Positions 1-7,005 of a DNA stretch of 12,138 nucleotides are shown here, piece after piece. The stretch comes from Methanobacterium sp. UBA8 (lineage in GTDB: Archaea > Methanobacteriota > Methanobacteria > Methanobacteriales > Methanobacteriaceae). A model generated the notes under the pieces. It worked only from the letters and a program-made list of their open reading frames with translations, was not told the origin of the DNA and did not search any database. Position 1 is the first letter of the stretch, and every line of letters starts with the position of its first letter. Location: assembly GCA_002509665.1 (NCBI GenBank), contig DADN01000188.1, positions 3,463-15,600 on the forward strand. The letters run 5' to 3'. A program made the position numbers and the translations under genes.

Positions 1-1
1 A

Positions 2-23
2 CGAAATAAAATAAGTTATTTCG
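2..23 (-). terminator. Hairpin enclosing the MFS gene stop codon
   Basis: Positions 2-9 (cgaaataa) and 16-23 (ttatttcg) form a perfect 8-bp inverted repeat with a 6-nt loop. The right arm contains the last codons and the TAA stop of the efflux gene. It could help end the transcript or stabilise its 3' end. No T tract is visible before the window edge, so the terminator role is a guess. Confidence 0.3.
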
Positions 24-1485
24 CTTCATCCACTGCATTACCTGAAATTTCCTGAGCTGTAGATTCATCATTTGAAGATGCTTCTTTAAGGAAGAATGCA
101 ATTACTAAACCTGCAAATGCAAGTACTATGGATGCTAAGAAAACATTCTGGATAGAAAGTGCAAGAGCCTGTTTTTGACTTAGATTTACCATAGCTGGAC
201 TTGCCAGAGTTGCATTTACTATATATCCAAATATCGGGATTGCCACTGTTGATCCAACATTTCTGAAAAACTGCATGGAAGCTGTTACAATTCCTATTTC
301 TCGTAAACTGAAAGAATTCTGAACACTTATTGTAAATACAGTGTACATCATTCCTGAACCTAAACCAAGAATTGTGGAATATGCAAGTAGTGCATAAGGA
401 GATGAATTCGCGTTCAGTGTAGCCAGAAGCATAATTCCAATTCCAGTAATTGCAAACTCTACAATGGCGAGTTTTTTGTATTTTCCAGTCCTTGAAATAA
501 TTTGCCCAGCAATATTGGATGATATTGTAAGGCTTATTAACATTGGGATCATTAAAAGCCCTGCATTTGTGGCACTCATCCCTAAAATATTCTGCGCAAA
601 TAAAGGAACATATATTATTCCTGCAAATATAAGTGCACTTGCTAGAAAGTTTTCAATTGAGGAAATAGTGAATATTGAATTACTAAACAGTTTAAGGGGT
701 AAAATAGGTTCCACTGCTTTTTTCTCAGCCCAGATAAATAACGCAAACATCACTACTGAAAAGATCAAAAATCCAACTATTTCAGACAGGGGATATGCAT
801 TTAAATCTCTTGCAAGGGTTAATGCCAAGAAAAGTCCACTTAAAGCCAGAGTAAATGTTATGATCCCCGAATAATCAATTACTTTTTTTACACCTTCTAA
901 CTTAAAGTTAGGAAGAGAATACATAAGTATACTTACAGCAGCTATTCCAACTGGGACATTTACAAAAAATATCCATCTCCATCCAACAGCGTCTGTAATT
1001 ACTCCTCCAAGTATTGGTCCTAAAACACTTGAAATCCCAAATACCGATGCAAGTATTCCCATGTACTTACCCCTTTCTTTTGGGCTGAAAATTTCTCCAA
1101 CCAGAATAAATGGGAGGGATAATAATATTCCACCACCAATTCCTTGAAGGCCTCTAAACAGGATCAATTCAAATATATTGGTAGAAAGACCACACAACAT
1201 AGAGGTTATAACAAACAGGATAATCCCAAATATTATAATTAACTTTCTGCCGTAAATATCTGATAATTTACCAAAAAGGATTATTGCAATGGTTGATGTT
1301 AACATGTAAGATGTAAACGGCCATACATAGTATTCCATTCCCTGTAAGTTGCTAATAACTCTAGGCATTGCTGTACTGATTATAGAATTATCCAAAGCAG
1401 CTACAAGGAGCCCTACCATCAAACCTGCCATGATCATGATTATTTTGTTTTTACTAAGATCGTAATGAGTTTTATAATGATTCAT
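16..1485 (-). CDS. MFS multidrug efflux transporter, DHA2 (EmrB/QacA) family, 14 TM
   Basis: A 489-residue polytopic membrane protein of the DHA2 drug:H+ antiporter family, expected to export small hydrophobic or cationic compounds across the cytoplasmic membrane using the ion gradient. The family motifs are in order: LDNSIISTAMP at residues 31-41 in TM1 (motif D1), GKLSDIYGRK at 72-81 (motif A, loop 2-3), RGLQGIGGG at 111-119 (motif B, with its conserved Arg), and GPILGG at 156-161 (antiporter motif C). Length and hydrophobic pattern fit 14 rather than 12 helices; the C-terminal tail is short and acidic. The ATG lies 2 bp past the MarR stop codon, so the two are almost certainly cotranscribed and translationally coupled; the start has only a weak purine-rich site (AAGGGA). 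Substrate cannot be told from sequence. Family assignment is firm; drug efflux is inferred from the family and from the MarR neighbour. Confidence 0.93.
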   Translation of the reverse strand: MNHYKTHYDLSKNKIIMIMAGLMVGLLVAALDNSIISTAMPRVISNLQGMEYYVWPFTSYMLTSTIAIILFGKLSDIYGRKLIIIFGIILFVITSMLCGLSTNIFELILFRGLQGIGGGILLSLPFILVGEIFSPKERGKYMGILASVFGISSVLGPILGGVITDAVGWRWIFFVNVPVGIAAVSILMYSLPNFKLEGVKKVIDYSGIITFTLALSGLFLALTLARDLNAYPLSEIVGFLIFSVVMFALFIWAEKKAVEPILPLKLFSNSIFTISSIENFLASALIFAGIIYVPLFAQNILGMSATNAGLLMIPMLISLTISSNIAGQIISRTGKYKKLAIVEFAITGIGIMLLATLNANSSPYALLAYSTILGLGSGMMYTVFTISVQNSFSLREIGIVTASMQFFRNVGSTVAIPIFGYIVNATLASPAMVNLSQKQALALSIQNVFLASIVLAFAGLVIAFFLKEASSNDESTAQEISGNAVDEAK

Positions 1486-1487
1486 AG

Positions 1488-1946
1488 TTATCCCTTACTG
1501 TTTATTTTCAAAGCCAGTTTCTTTATGTTTTGTAAAGATTCATTAAGAGTTTCAAGTTCTTCTTCATTGAGACTTGAGAGATTTTCTTTAATATTTCCTT
1601 CAACAACCTTTCGGGCTTCAAATAAAAATTTCTTACCATTCTCTGTTATTTCAACATTTACAACTCTTCTATCTTTATTACTTCTAGAACGCTTTACACA
1701 ACTATCTTCTACCAGTTTATCAATCAATGATGTCATATTAGGTTTAGATATATGGATATGTCTGCCAATTTCAGATATTGGCAGCGGACCCAAATGAACT
1801 AAAATACCCAAAATCTGATAATATCCGTCACTTTTACCATATTTTAAACATTTTTCCTCGTTTATGGACGATTTTATCTTCCGATAAAGTAGTGGATAAA
1901 AAATTAAAATATTATCTACCATTTTTTCAAATTCTTTTTCCTGCAT
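1488..1946 (-). CDS. MarR-family winged-helix transcriptional regulator
   Basis: A 152-residue MarR-type dimeric repressor. The core holds the recognition helix and wing: PLPISEIGRHIHISKPNMTS, followed by LIDKLVEDSCVKRSRSNKDRRVVNVEITENGK, the classic MarR 'D-R-R' wing, then a C-terminal dimerisation helix. An upstream in-frame GTG at 1955 would add three residues, but that GTGA reads better as the Shine-Dalgarno site of the ATG at 1946 (spacing about 5 nt), so I start at 1946. It sits between the MBL hydrolase (20-bp gap upstream) and the efflux pump (2-bp gap downstream), as expected for a ligand-responsive local repressor controlling its own operon. The inverted repeat at 2790-2819 is the best candidate operator. 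Ligand unknown. Confidence 0.92.
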   Translation of the reverse strand: MQEKEFEKMVDNILIFYPLLYRKIKSSINEEKCLKYGKSDGYYQILGILVHLGPLPISEIGRHIHISKPNMTSLIDKLVEDSCVKRSRSNKDRRVVNVEITENGKKFLFEARKVVEGNIKENLSSLNEEELETLNESLQNIKKLALKINSKG

Positions 1947-1966
1947 ATTTCTCACTTAAATTTAGA

Positions 1967-2764
1967 TTATAACTGATTTTCATTGTAAATAATGCTTGTT
2001 TCATTGAATTTACACACAAGTCCATCTCCGAAAAATGTTTGTTCTAATTTTCCAACCTTTTTACCTTCCAGAATTTCAGAAACTCCATCTATTAATTCAT
2101 TTAAAATAGCTTTATCAAGGAGAGTTTCACCATGCCCAGGTAATATTTTATCATATGCTTCTTCAAAGGAACACACATGTACAAGGCTGTCAAAATATAT
2201 GCTTAACGGGAGAGACGTATCAAGATGCATCAAAACTGGCGCAGTTTGTATAGAATCACCTGAAAACAGCAGCTCATTTTCCATGTCCAGTAAACATATG
2301 CTGCCCTGAGTATGTCCTGGAACTGCTATAACCTTCAGGTCCCTTTTACCTAATTCAAACACATCTCCTTCTTTAATTGTTGAAACGTTGCCTAGTTCTG
2401 CGTTGATCCATTTTTCCTTAGAAAAGTCTGAGGAATATTGGCCTTTAAAACGGTTTTCAATAAGCTGCTTGCGTGTCTGCTTATTATAAAATGCATTTAG
2501 CAGACTTTCATCTTCCTTTGAAATATAAAGATCACTGAACTGGAATGCACCGCACACATGATCAGGATGCCCGTGGGTAATTACAACCTTTACCGGCAAA
2601 GATGTAATTGACCGAACCAGTTCAGCTAAATTACCAAGTCCCCAGCACGTATCGATTAAAAGAGCTTTTTCGTCACCTTCAACTAAATAGCAAGCCACCT
2701 GTGTTTTGTCGCGAATGGCCCATGTTTTGTCTGCAATCTTTTTCACTTCAAACCAATCTTCCAT
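1967..2764 (-). CDS. MBL-fold (metallo-beta-lactamase superfamily) hydrolase
   Basis: A 265-residue metallo-hydrolase with the complete dinuclear metal site: HGHPDH at residues 64-69 (His64, His66, Asp68, His69), His151 in VPGHTQGS, Asp170 in LLFSGDS and His211 in ILPGHGE. The zinc (or iron) hydrolase chemistry is therefore expected to be intact. There is no flavodoxin domain, so it is not an FprA-type flavoprotein, and no signal peptide, so it is probably cytoplasmic. Substrate cannot be assigned: the glyoxalase II-like group includes thioesterases, lactonases and lactamases. It is the first gene of an operon with a MarR regulator and an efflux pump, which suggests it acts on the compound sensed or exported, but that is inference. 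The ATG at 2764 has only a weak GGGGA site upstream. Confidence 0.9.
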   Translation of the reverse strand: MEDWFEVKKIADKTWAIRDKTQVACYLVEGDEKALLIDTCWGLGNLAELVRSITSLPVKVVITHGHPDHVCGAFQFSDLYISKEDESLLNAFYNKQTRKQLIENRFKGQYSSDFSKEKWINAELGNVSTIKEGDVFELGKRDLKVIAVPGHTQGSICLLDMENELLFSGDSIQTAPVLMHLDTSLPLSIYFDSLVHVCSFEEAYDKILPGHGETLLDKAILNELIDGVSEILEGKKVGKLEQTFFGDGLVCKFNETSIIYNENQL

Positions 2765-2789
2765 ATTTTTTCCCCATTTAGTTAATTCA

Positions 2790-2819
2790 TATAATAGTTA
2801 TATTTTTAGAACTATTATA
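2790..2819 (-). promoter_or_regulatory. Operator-like inverted repeat before the MBL-MarR-MFS operon
   Basis: The arms tataatagtt (2790-2799) and aactattata (2810-2819) are perfect inverted repeats of 10 bp around a 10-bp spacer, placing the arm centres two helical turns apart. The predicted transcription start of the minus-strand promoter (about 2814) lies inside the right arm, so a bound dimer would block initiation. MarR binding is inferred from the neighbourhood, not shown. Confidence 0.55.
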
Positions 2820-2836
2820 AAAATATAATTATTATA

Positions 2837-2850
2837 TATTTAAACTTTTT
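2837..2850 (-). promoter_or_regulatory. Archaeal BRE/TATA promoter of the MBL-MarR-MFS operon
   Basis: Read on the minus strand, AAAAAG (BRE-like) precedes TTTAAATA (2844 to 2837). Its centre predicts a start near 2814, leaving about a 50-nt leader before the ATG at 2764. The same AT block (tatatatttaaa) is nearly symmetrical and could also direct plus-strand transcription, starting near 2865. Confidence 0.5.
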
Positions 2851-3056
2851 GAAATTCATAGAATTTTAGAAAATACGAAGCATTCGAAAATTTTCAATTT
2901 TCGATGCGTCAAAAACAAAGTTTTTGACAGTATTTTCTAACTCCCAAAAACCTCCGGTTTTTGAGGATTTCGATGTCCCAAACACGAAGCCCTCAAAATC
3001 TATAATTTTGGTGCGTGCAAAAATTGAAAATTTTGACATGCTATGATTTTTAAGGA
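2846..3056 (+). repeat. Branched palindromic element (possible structured RNA or MITE-like repeat)
   Basis: About 210 bp of nested inverted repeats without a reading frame. The outer arms 2852-2861 and 3041-3050 pair at 9 of 10 positions, and further to 2846/3056 if G-U pairs are allowed. Inside, 2866-2876 pairs perfectly with 2930-2940 (11 bp) and encloses two adjacent hairpins, 2880-2907 (12 bp, one bulge) and 2908-2928 (9 bp, 3-nt loop), making a three-way junction. Then come hairpins at 2945-2963 (8 bp), 2969-2988 (7 bp with a bulge), 2994-3010 (6 bp) and 3013-3041. Non-Watson-Crick pairs such as 2851/3051, 2847/3055, 2848/3054 and 3015/3039 are G-U only if the plus strand is the RNA. The motif atttcgatgYcccaaacac at 2967-2985 recurs at 10816-10834. 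Function unknown. Confidence 0.6.
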
Positions 3057-3180
3057 ATTTTAACAGTATTTAAGGACTTTTGGATAGTTACTGTGCTTGA
3101 AGACCCTGGAAAAAAATAGCAAAATTCGTTCGAGAAATTTAGGTAACTAACAAACAGCTTCAAAACTGCTAAAAATCATT
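3057..3180. other. Non-coding spacer, nothing convincing
   Basis: With the palindromic element and promoter, this fills the gene-free stretch 2765-3251. I see no open frame with a start site. A 7-bp inverted repeat (tagttac at 3085-3091 with gtaacta at 3143-3149) is too weak and widely spaced to name. Confidence 0.4.
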
Positions 3181-3200
3181 TAAAAAGAAAAAAAGAAAAA
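3181..3200 (-). terminator. T-rich terminator after the DUF106 gene
   Basis: On the minus strand, about 50-70 bases past the DUF106 stop codon, the sequence is a run of T broken only by single C residues (TTTTTCTTTTTTTCTTTTTA, 3200 to 3181). Archaeal RNA polymerase terminates at such U-rich tracts without needing a hairpin. Confidence 0.55.
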
Positions 3201-3251
3201 GAATATAATTTTGGAAATATTCAGTTTAATAAATTTATTTTTAATTAACCC

Positions 3252-3821
3252 TTACATGGCACCTGCATTTTTAACTCCCAAAAATTTCCTGAATACTTGG
3301 GAAAGTGCAAATGAACACAGGAAGTACCATCCAAACCATGAAACCGCATAGAGTCCAAGTGGTACATGGACATAACTCAACGGAATAGCGTGCCATACTG
3401 GAACTAAAAGCACATAATAAACAAATTGCGGTAAGTCAATCGAAGTTTGGTTCAATAACGGTGATTGGAACATCCAGTAATATATAATAAGTATGGGGAC
3501 CCATGTCACTATCATTGGCTTAAATGACATGAACATCATTTCTTTTTGAAGACCCATAAAATCCATCTGCTTTTTTTGCATTTTTTCTAATGCTTCTGGA
3601 TCATTTGCTTTCCTTGCTTCCATCATCTCTTGATTGAATTCCTTCATTTCTTTTTGAAGAAATGCAAGTCTGTCCTGATTAACAAGAAGTTTGGTTGCAA
3701 TAGTGGTTATTAATGCCACTACGGCCGCTATTATAAATATGGTCAATATAGGACCAAATGTATTAACAATTGGATTAAATACAGGATTTAATGCGTTAAA
3801 AACTGATTCAAATAATACCAT
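3252..3821 (-). CDS. DUF106 / EMC3-TMCO1-like membrane protein (Oxa1/YidC superfamily insertase)
   Basis: A 189-residue membrane protein of the archaeal DUF106 family, related to Oxa1/YidC/EMC3/TMCO1 and thought to help insert membrane proteins at the ribosome and Sec translocon. The layout is the family's: an N-terminal TM helix (about 23-47), a long charged coiled-coil hairpin (about 48-96, rich in Lys, Glu, Gln and Met, with QKEM repeated at 56-59 and 92-95), then TM segments at about 101-119 and 157-176. ATG 3821 has a GAGG ribosome site 7-8 nt upstream. In many archaea this gene sits in the secY-adk-cmk ribosomal cluster; here it stands alone between the palindromic element and an AT-rich gap, so it may be a relocated or second copy. 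Family is fairly sure; the insertase role is family knowledge. Confidence 0.88.
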   Translation of the reverse strand: MVLFESVFNALNPVFNPIVNTFGPILTIFIIAAVVALITTIATKLLVNQDRLAFLQKEMKEFNQEMMEARKANDPEALEKMQKKQMDFMGLQKEMMFMSFKPMIVTWVPILIIYYWMFQSPLLNQTSIDLPQFVYYVLLVPVWHAIPLSYVHVPLGLYAVSWFGWYFLCSFALSQVFRKFLGVKNAGAM

Positions 3822-4243
3822 CTGATTTCCTCTTCGTTTTAAGTTAGTTTATATAAAAATTTTAGTTTATTTTTAAATTTAAATTTCAATAATGCATCAC
3901 TTTTCAAAAATAGAACACATTTTATAATTATTACTGTTAATTCGCCATATTTACACTGTTTAATAACTAAACTATTTTATAAATCTCCCAATGATCTAAA
4001 AAATATTCATGTAACTAATTAAATGTTATAGTATATAAAGTACACCCAAATTTCATATTACATATTTTATGTTAATAGTCATATTACATAAACAAAATAA
4101 ACCAACTTCTCATTTATAACAATATTTAATGAGTTTAACTATTATTAAACATTAGAAACAAATATATCTTACTAAAATATTCTATAATAACCTAAAATTT
4201 AATTTTAATTAATTTAAGCATGAAAAACTGTTTAATATAACTT
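3822..4243. other. AT-rich intergenic gap with DUF106 promoter region
   Basis: No supported gene. A minus-strand TATA-like TTTATATAA (3856 to 3848) lies close to the DUF106 start, but its predicted start site (about 3825) would leave almost no leader; TTATAAAA near 3920-3928 is an alternative. An 11-bp direct repeat, catattacata, occurs at 4054-4064 and 4080-4090, 26 bp apart. Nothing else is convincing. Confidence 0.4.
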
Positions 4244-4273
4244 AAAAAAAAGGATCATCACGCCATTAAGGCG
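4244..4273 (-). terminator. Hairpin plus T8 terminator of the PepSY gene
   Basis: A 4-bp GC stem, cgcc (4261-4264) with ggcg (4270-4273), encloses the TAA stop and is followed on the minus strand by eight T residues (complement of 4244-4251). This is the clearest terminator in the window. Confidence 0.65.
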
Positions 4274-4643
4274 CTCCTCCAGCTCCCCCTACATTTTTCC
4301 CAGTTGTAGCATCTATATCTATTTCTCCAACATTTTTCCCGTTCTCTATAACAGGGACAGTGTACACGTATTTACCATCTATTTTACTTAATGCTGGTGT
4401 TCCTGCAGTTGCTCCTGGTTCTTCAATGTATTTTTGAGCTATTTTCTTAGCTTCTGCTGAAGATATTTTAGTTTGACTGTCTGACACTTTATCAGAAGAG
4501 CCATTGCTTACAGATAAATCCTGTTGATTGGCCTGACTAATGGAATCTGTAGAATTTACGTGATTTGTATTTCCACTAGCAGCGAATACTATAGCTGCAG
4601 CAGCTGATATTACCAATACTGCAACTATTGCTTTTTTAATCAT
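4266..4643 (-). CDS. Small secreted or membrane-anchored PepSY-domain protein
   Basis: A 125-residue exported protein. Residues 1-22 form a signal peptide or anchor (MIKK, a hydrophobic stretch to VFAA, possible cleavage before Ser23). Residues 23-57 are a low-complexity Ser/Asn/Gln/Asp linker. Residues 58-119 match Pep[16 protein letters not shown] helix, then [28 protein letters not shown] strands. A Gly/Ala/Pro tail, GGAGGAP, ends the protein. PepSY domains are known as inhibitory propeptides of secreted proteases and as free-standing modules; no protease gene lies beside it, so the target is unknown. An ATG at 4658 would add MWRKT, but GGAGG at 4650-4654, six bases before ATG 4643, decides the start. 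The gene is monocistronic with its own promoter, dyad and terminator. Confidence 0.82.
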   Translation of the reverse strand: MIKKAIVAVLVISAAAAIVFAASGNTNHVNSTDSISQANQQDLSVSNGSSDKVSDSQTKISSAEAKKIAQKYIEEPGATAGTPALSKIDGKYVYTVPVIENGKNVGEIDIDATTGKNVGGAGGAP

Positions 4644-4649
4644 CGTTTT

Positions 4650-4654
4650 CCTCC
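4650..4654 (-). promoter_or_regulatory. Shine-Dalgarno site fixing the PepSY gene start
   Basis: GGAGG on the minus strand lies six bases before ATG 4643 and inside the five-codon extension that would begin at ATG 4658. It therefore favours the shorter protein. Confidence 0.75.
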
Positions 4655-4668
4655 ACATGATCTAATTC

Positions 4669-4688
4669 ATTCAATATACACATTGAAT
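4669..4688 (-). promoter_or_regulatory. Operator-like dyad before the PepSY gene
   Basis: The arms attcaat (4669-4675) and attgaat (4682-4688) form a perfect inverted repeat with a 6-bp spacer. The dyad lies just downstream of the start site (about 4690) predicted from TTATAAAT (4721 to 4714) and upstream of the ribosome site, a place suited to a repressor. No regulator can be named. Confidence 0.4.
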
Positions 4689-4713
4689 ATACTTTGGCAT
4701 AATTGATATTGTC

Positions 4714-4721
4714 ATTTATAA
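4714..4721 (-). promoter_or_regulatory. TATA box of the PepSY gene
   Basis: TTATAAAT on the minus strand predicts transcription from about 4690, giving a leader of about 47 nt to ATG 4643. Confidence 0.4.
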
Positions 4722-5332
4722 CTTCATAATTCATCATTACACTGTTTAAAAGTATAATTTAATTTTAAGCTGTAATACTCAGAAGTTATAGCTCCTATTT
4801 TAAAATTCAAACGCAGCACAGTGCCATAAAATAAAAACACTGCAAAAATCTTCTATCACTTAATTATACCCCCTCCGGTCTGAAAAATCCAAGAAAACAT
4901 CAAGGACTCTCAGATGACATTCATTATATTTCAATTCATATAAAGTTTATGGTTTAAAATTCCAAAAAAAGCATTGTAAAAGCTCTTTTATCCATTATAA
5001 GCGCTTTAAAAATGAATCAGAATATCTTTATAGAAAGGACAGATAATTTTTGCTATTTTATCTAAATCAGATATATTCAAACTTTATTTCCCAAAAAAAC
5101 TGCTTGTAATCTTTCTACTAAAGCTATATTATAGTAGTAAAAATATACCTCAAATAATTAAATGAATTCCATTTAATTATAAATCTTATATAAACTTTTT
5201 ACTCAAAATTAAAGAATATAAAATGAGTGATGCATTATAAAAGTCATTAAAAGAAGTTTTTATAAAAGATAAAATTGCTTTTATATTTATGTAAAAGATT
5301 TAATTGAAATCTCGTATAAAGAACTATATGAC
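4722..5332. other. Long AT-rich intergenic gap without a gene
   Basis: This is the 3' side of the phosphorelay operon and the far upstream side of the PepSY gene. It holds a strong hairpin (5154-5180), a weaker 8-bp one (tataaaag 5261-5268 with cttttata 5278-5285) and a minus-strand GGAGGGGG near 4864-4873 that is followed only by a 19-codon frame. I see no convincing protein or RNA gene. Confidence 0.4.
5154..5180. repeat. Perfect 11-bp hairpin in the PepSY/phosphorelay gap
   Basis: ataattaaatg (5154-5164) pairs perfectly with catttaattat (5170-5180) around a 5-nt loop. It lies about 150 bp past the end of the phosphorelay operon, with a TATA-like ttatataa (5187-5194) on its right. It may be a protein-binding site or a 3' end signal; the role is unknown. 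Confidence 0.45.
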
Positions 5333-6520
5333 TTAAAATTTATTTTTATATTCCAATTCCTTAAAAATAATCCTAAATAATGTACCGTTAGTTCTTTCGA
5401 GCTCTACTGTACCTCTTAATTGACTTGTTAAACTGATTACAAGTTGCATACCCAGTGAATCAGTATTATAGAAATCTAAATCATCTGGAAAACCTATACC
5501 ATTATCATAAACATACAAAGTATAACTTTCATCTTCTTTAGTGATATCTACAGCTATTTTATCTCTTTTGTGTGATGATTGGCTGTTTGGTTGAGATCTA
5601 TTAGCTAAAAATCCATGCTTTATTGAATTTGTTACCAGTTCATTGACAATAAGTCCACATGGAATCGCTGTATTAATATCTAACAGCACATCGCGGATAT
5701 TTATATCCGGCTCGATATTATTAACACCATATGAATTAAACAGGTCCATTACTAAACTTTTTACATAATCTCCAAAGTCAATCCTTGCCAAATCTTCTGA
5801 TTGATACAGTTTTTCGTGTATTATGGCCATAGATTTTACACGGTTTTGACTTTCCTTGTAAATATCAAGCATTTCTTCATCATTAATATAACGAGATTGA
5901 AGATTTAAAAGGCTGTTTATTATCTGTAAATTATTTTTAACCCTGTGATGAATTTCTTTTAAAAGTATTTCCTTCTCTTCAAGAGATTTCTTAAGTTTAG
6001 TTTCTATTCGTTCGCGTTCACCCATTTCTGCACGTAAATCATCATTAACTCGAGACAATGCTTTTGTTCTTTCCAGAACTTGCTGTTCTAATTCAAAATG
6101 TGCCTTTCGAAGTGCCTTCTGTGCCTTTTCACGTTCAATTTTTTCATGGCATTCCTTTAATGCCCTTTGAATCGCAGGTACTAACTTAGAAAGGTTATTC
6201 TTAAATATATAGTCAGTAGCACCCTCTTTAAGTGCATTTACTGCAAATTCTTCCCCTATTTTACCACTTACAAATAAAAAAGGAATATAAGGACATTCTT
6301 TATTTGCAATTTTTAAGGCTGAAAGACCGTCGAATTTGGGAAGAGAATGGTCAGCGAGGATTAAATCAGGCCTTAATTCCTCAAGTTCGCTTATGAAGCT
6401 TTCCTTAGTTTCCACTCGTTTTGATAAAAATTTTACTCCTTCACGGCGCAGTTCATACTCAATTAATTCTGCATCGAAGGCAACGTCCTCCAGGATCAGG
6501 ATTTTAATTTCTTCTTTCAT
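5333..6520 (-). CDS. Receiver-HisKA_2 hybrid histidine kinase (cytoplasmic)
   Basis: A 395-residue soluble phosphorelay protein with an unusual order. Residues 5-122 are a receiver domain: acidic pair Glu11-Asp12, phospho-acceptor Asp57 in LILADHSLP, Ser85 in FVSG, Lys107 in YIFK. Residues 123-185 are a coiled-coil linker. Residues 186-260 are a HisKA_2 dimerisation domain with the phospho-His in [12 protein letters not shown] (His191 or His192). Residues 285-390 are an HATPase_c domain with N-box [12 protein letters not shown] (293-304), G1 DNGIGFP (339-345) and a DSLGMQL G2 box. The kinase would thus be controlled by phosphorylation of its own N-terminal receiver. It is the last gene of a three-gene operon, 11 bp after the receiver gene. 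There is no TM segment or PAS domain. The ATG has a weak purine-rich site (AGAGAG). Confidence 0.92.
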   Translation of the reverse strand: MKEEIKILILEDVAFDAELIEYELRREGVKFLSKRVETKESFISELEELRPDLILADHSLPKFDGLSALKIANKECPYIPFLFVSGKIGEEFAVNALKEGATDYIFKNNLSKLVPAIQRALKECHEKIEREKAQKALRKAHFELEQQVLERTKALSRVNDDLRAEMGERERIETKLKKSLEEKEILLKEIHHRVKNNLQIINSLLNLQSRYINDEEMLDIYKESQNRVKSMAIIHEKLYQSEDLARIDFGDYVKSLVMDLFNSYGVNNIEPDINIRDVLLDINTAIPCGLIVNELVTNSIKHGFLANRSQPNSQSSHKRDKIAVDITKEDESYTLYVYDNGIGFPDDLDFYNTDSLGMQLVISLTSQLRGTVELERTNGTLFRIIFKELEYKNKF

Positions 6521-6531
6521 GTTACTCTCTC

Positions 6532-6975
6532 TTATTCCGGTGGATTATTAAGTAACATCCAGTACAATCCCAGTGTTGAAACAGCCTCTGTAAATTCATC
6601 AAATTCAACTGGTTTACTAACGTAACTATTTACTCCAAGTTCATAACTTTCTACAATATCTCTATCTTCTTTAGAGGAAGTAAGAACAACAACAGGAATC
6701 ATTTTAGTTCTTTCATCTGCTTTAATGGCCTGAAGAACTTCTAAACCATCCACTTTAGGCATTCTCAAATCAAGTAATATTAACCTTGGAAGTCCTTTTT
6801 CTACATCCCTTTCAGAATATTCGCCTTCGCCAAATATAAAATTCAAAGCTTCAGCACCATCTTTAGCCCATACCAACTTATTGGCAAGATTATTCTTTTT
6901 TAGCGCCCTGATTGTAAGCTCGGCATCTGTTTCATTATCCTCTACAAGAAGGATTTCAACTTCATTTAAATTCAT
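6532..6975 (-). CDS. Single-domain response regulator (CheY/Rcp1-like)
   Basis: A 147-residue receiver domain with nothing after it. Key residues are present: Glu12-Asp13, phospho-acceptor Asp69 in LILLDLRMP, Thr99 in VVVLTSS, and Lys121-Pro122. Long loops and the [17 protein letters not shown] run resemble the Rcp1 group, which works as a shuttle between kinases rather than as a DNA-binding regulator. Translation starts at ATG 6975, five bases after GGAGAT (6986 to 6981). It lies 30 bp after the membrane kinase gene and 11 bp before the hybrid kinase gene, so the order suggests it carries phosphate between the two. That flow is inferred from gene order. Confidence 0.93.
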   Translation of the reverse strand: MNLNEVEILLVEDNETDAELTIRALKKNNLANKLVWAKDGAEALNFIFGEGEYSERDVEKGLPRLILLDLRMPKVDGLEVLQAIKADERTKMIPVVVLTSSKEDRDIVESYELGVNSYVSKPVEFDEFTEAVSTLGLYWMLLNNPPE

Positions 6976-7005
6976 TTAATATCTCCTTAACTAATTTAAC
7001 TTAAA

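Noticed and set aside
464..874. Plus-strand frame inside the efflux gene
   Set aside because: It is antisense to a strong MFS coding region, has no ribosome site and no recognisable family.
1947..1955. GTG start three codons upstream of the MarR ATG
   Set aside because: The GTGA reads better as the ribosome site of ATG 1946.
2846..3056. CRISPR array
   Set aside because: The repeated units are hairpins of different lengths with no constant repeat or regular spacers, and no cas gene is present.
4054..4090. Direct repeat catattacata as a possible origin or attachment site
   Set aside because: Two 11-bp copies in very AT-rich DNA are too little; no integrase or replication initiator gene is nearby.
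4864..4925. C/D box guide RNA or tiny gene behind a minus-strand GGAGGGGG
   Set aside because: The C and D boxes are not at proper spacing and the last box does not match CTGA; the following GTG frame stops after 19 codons.
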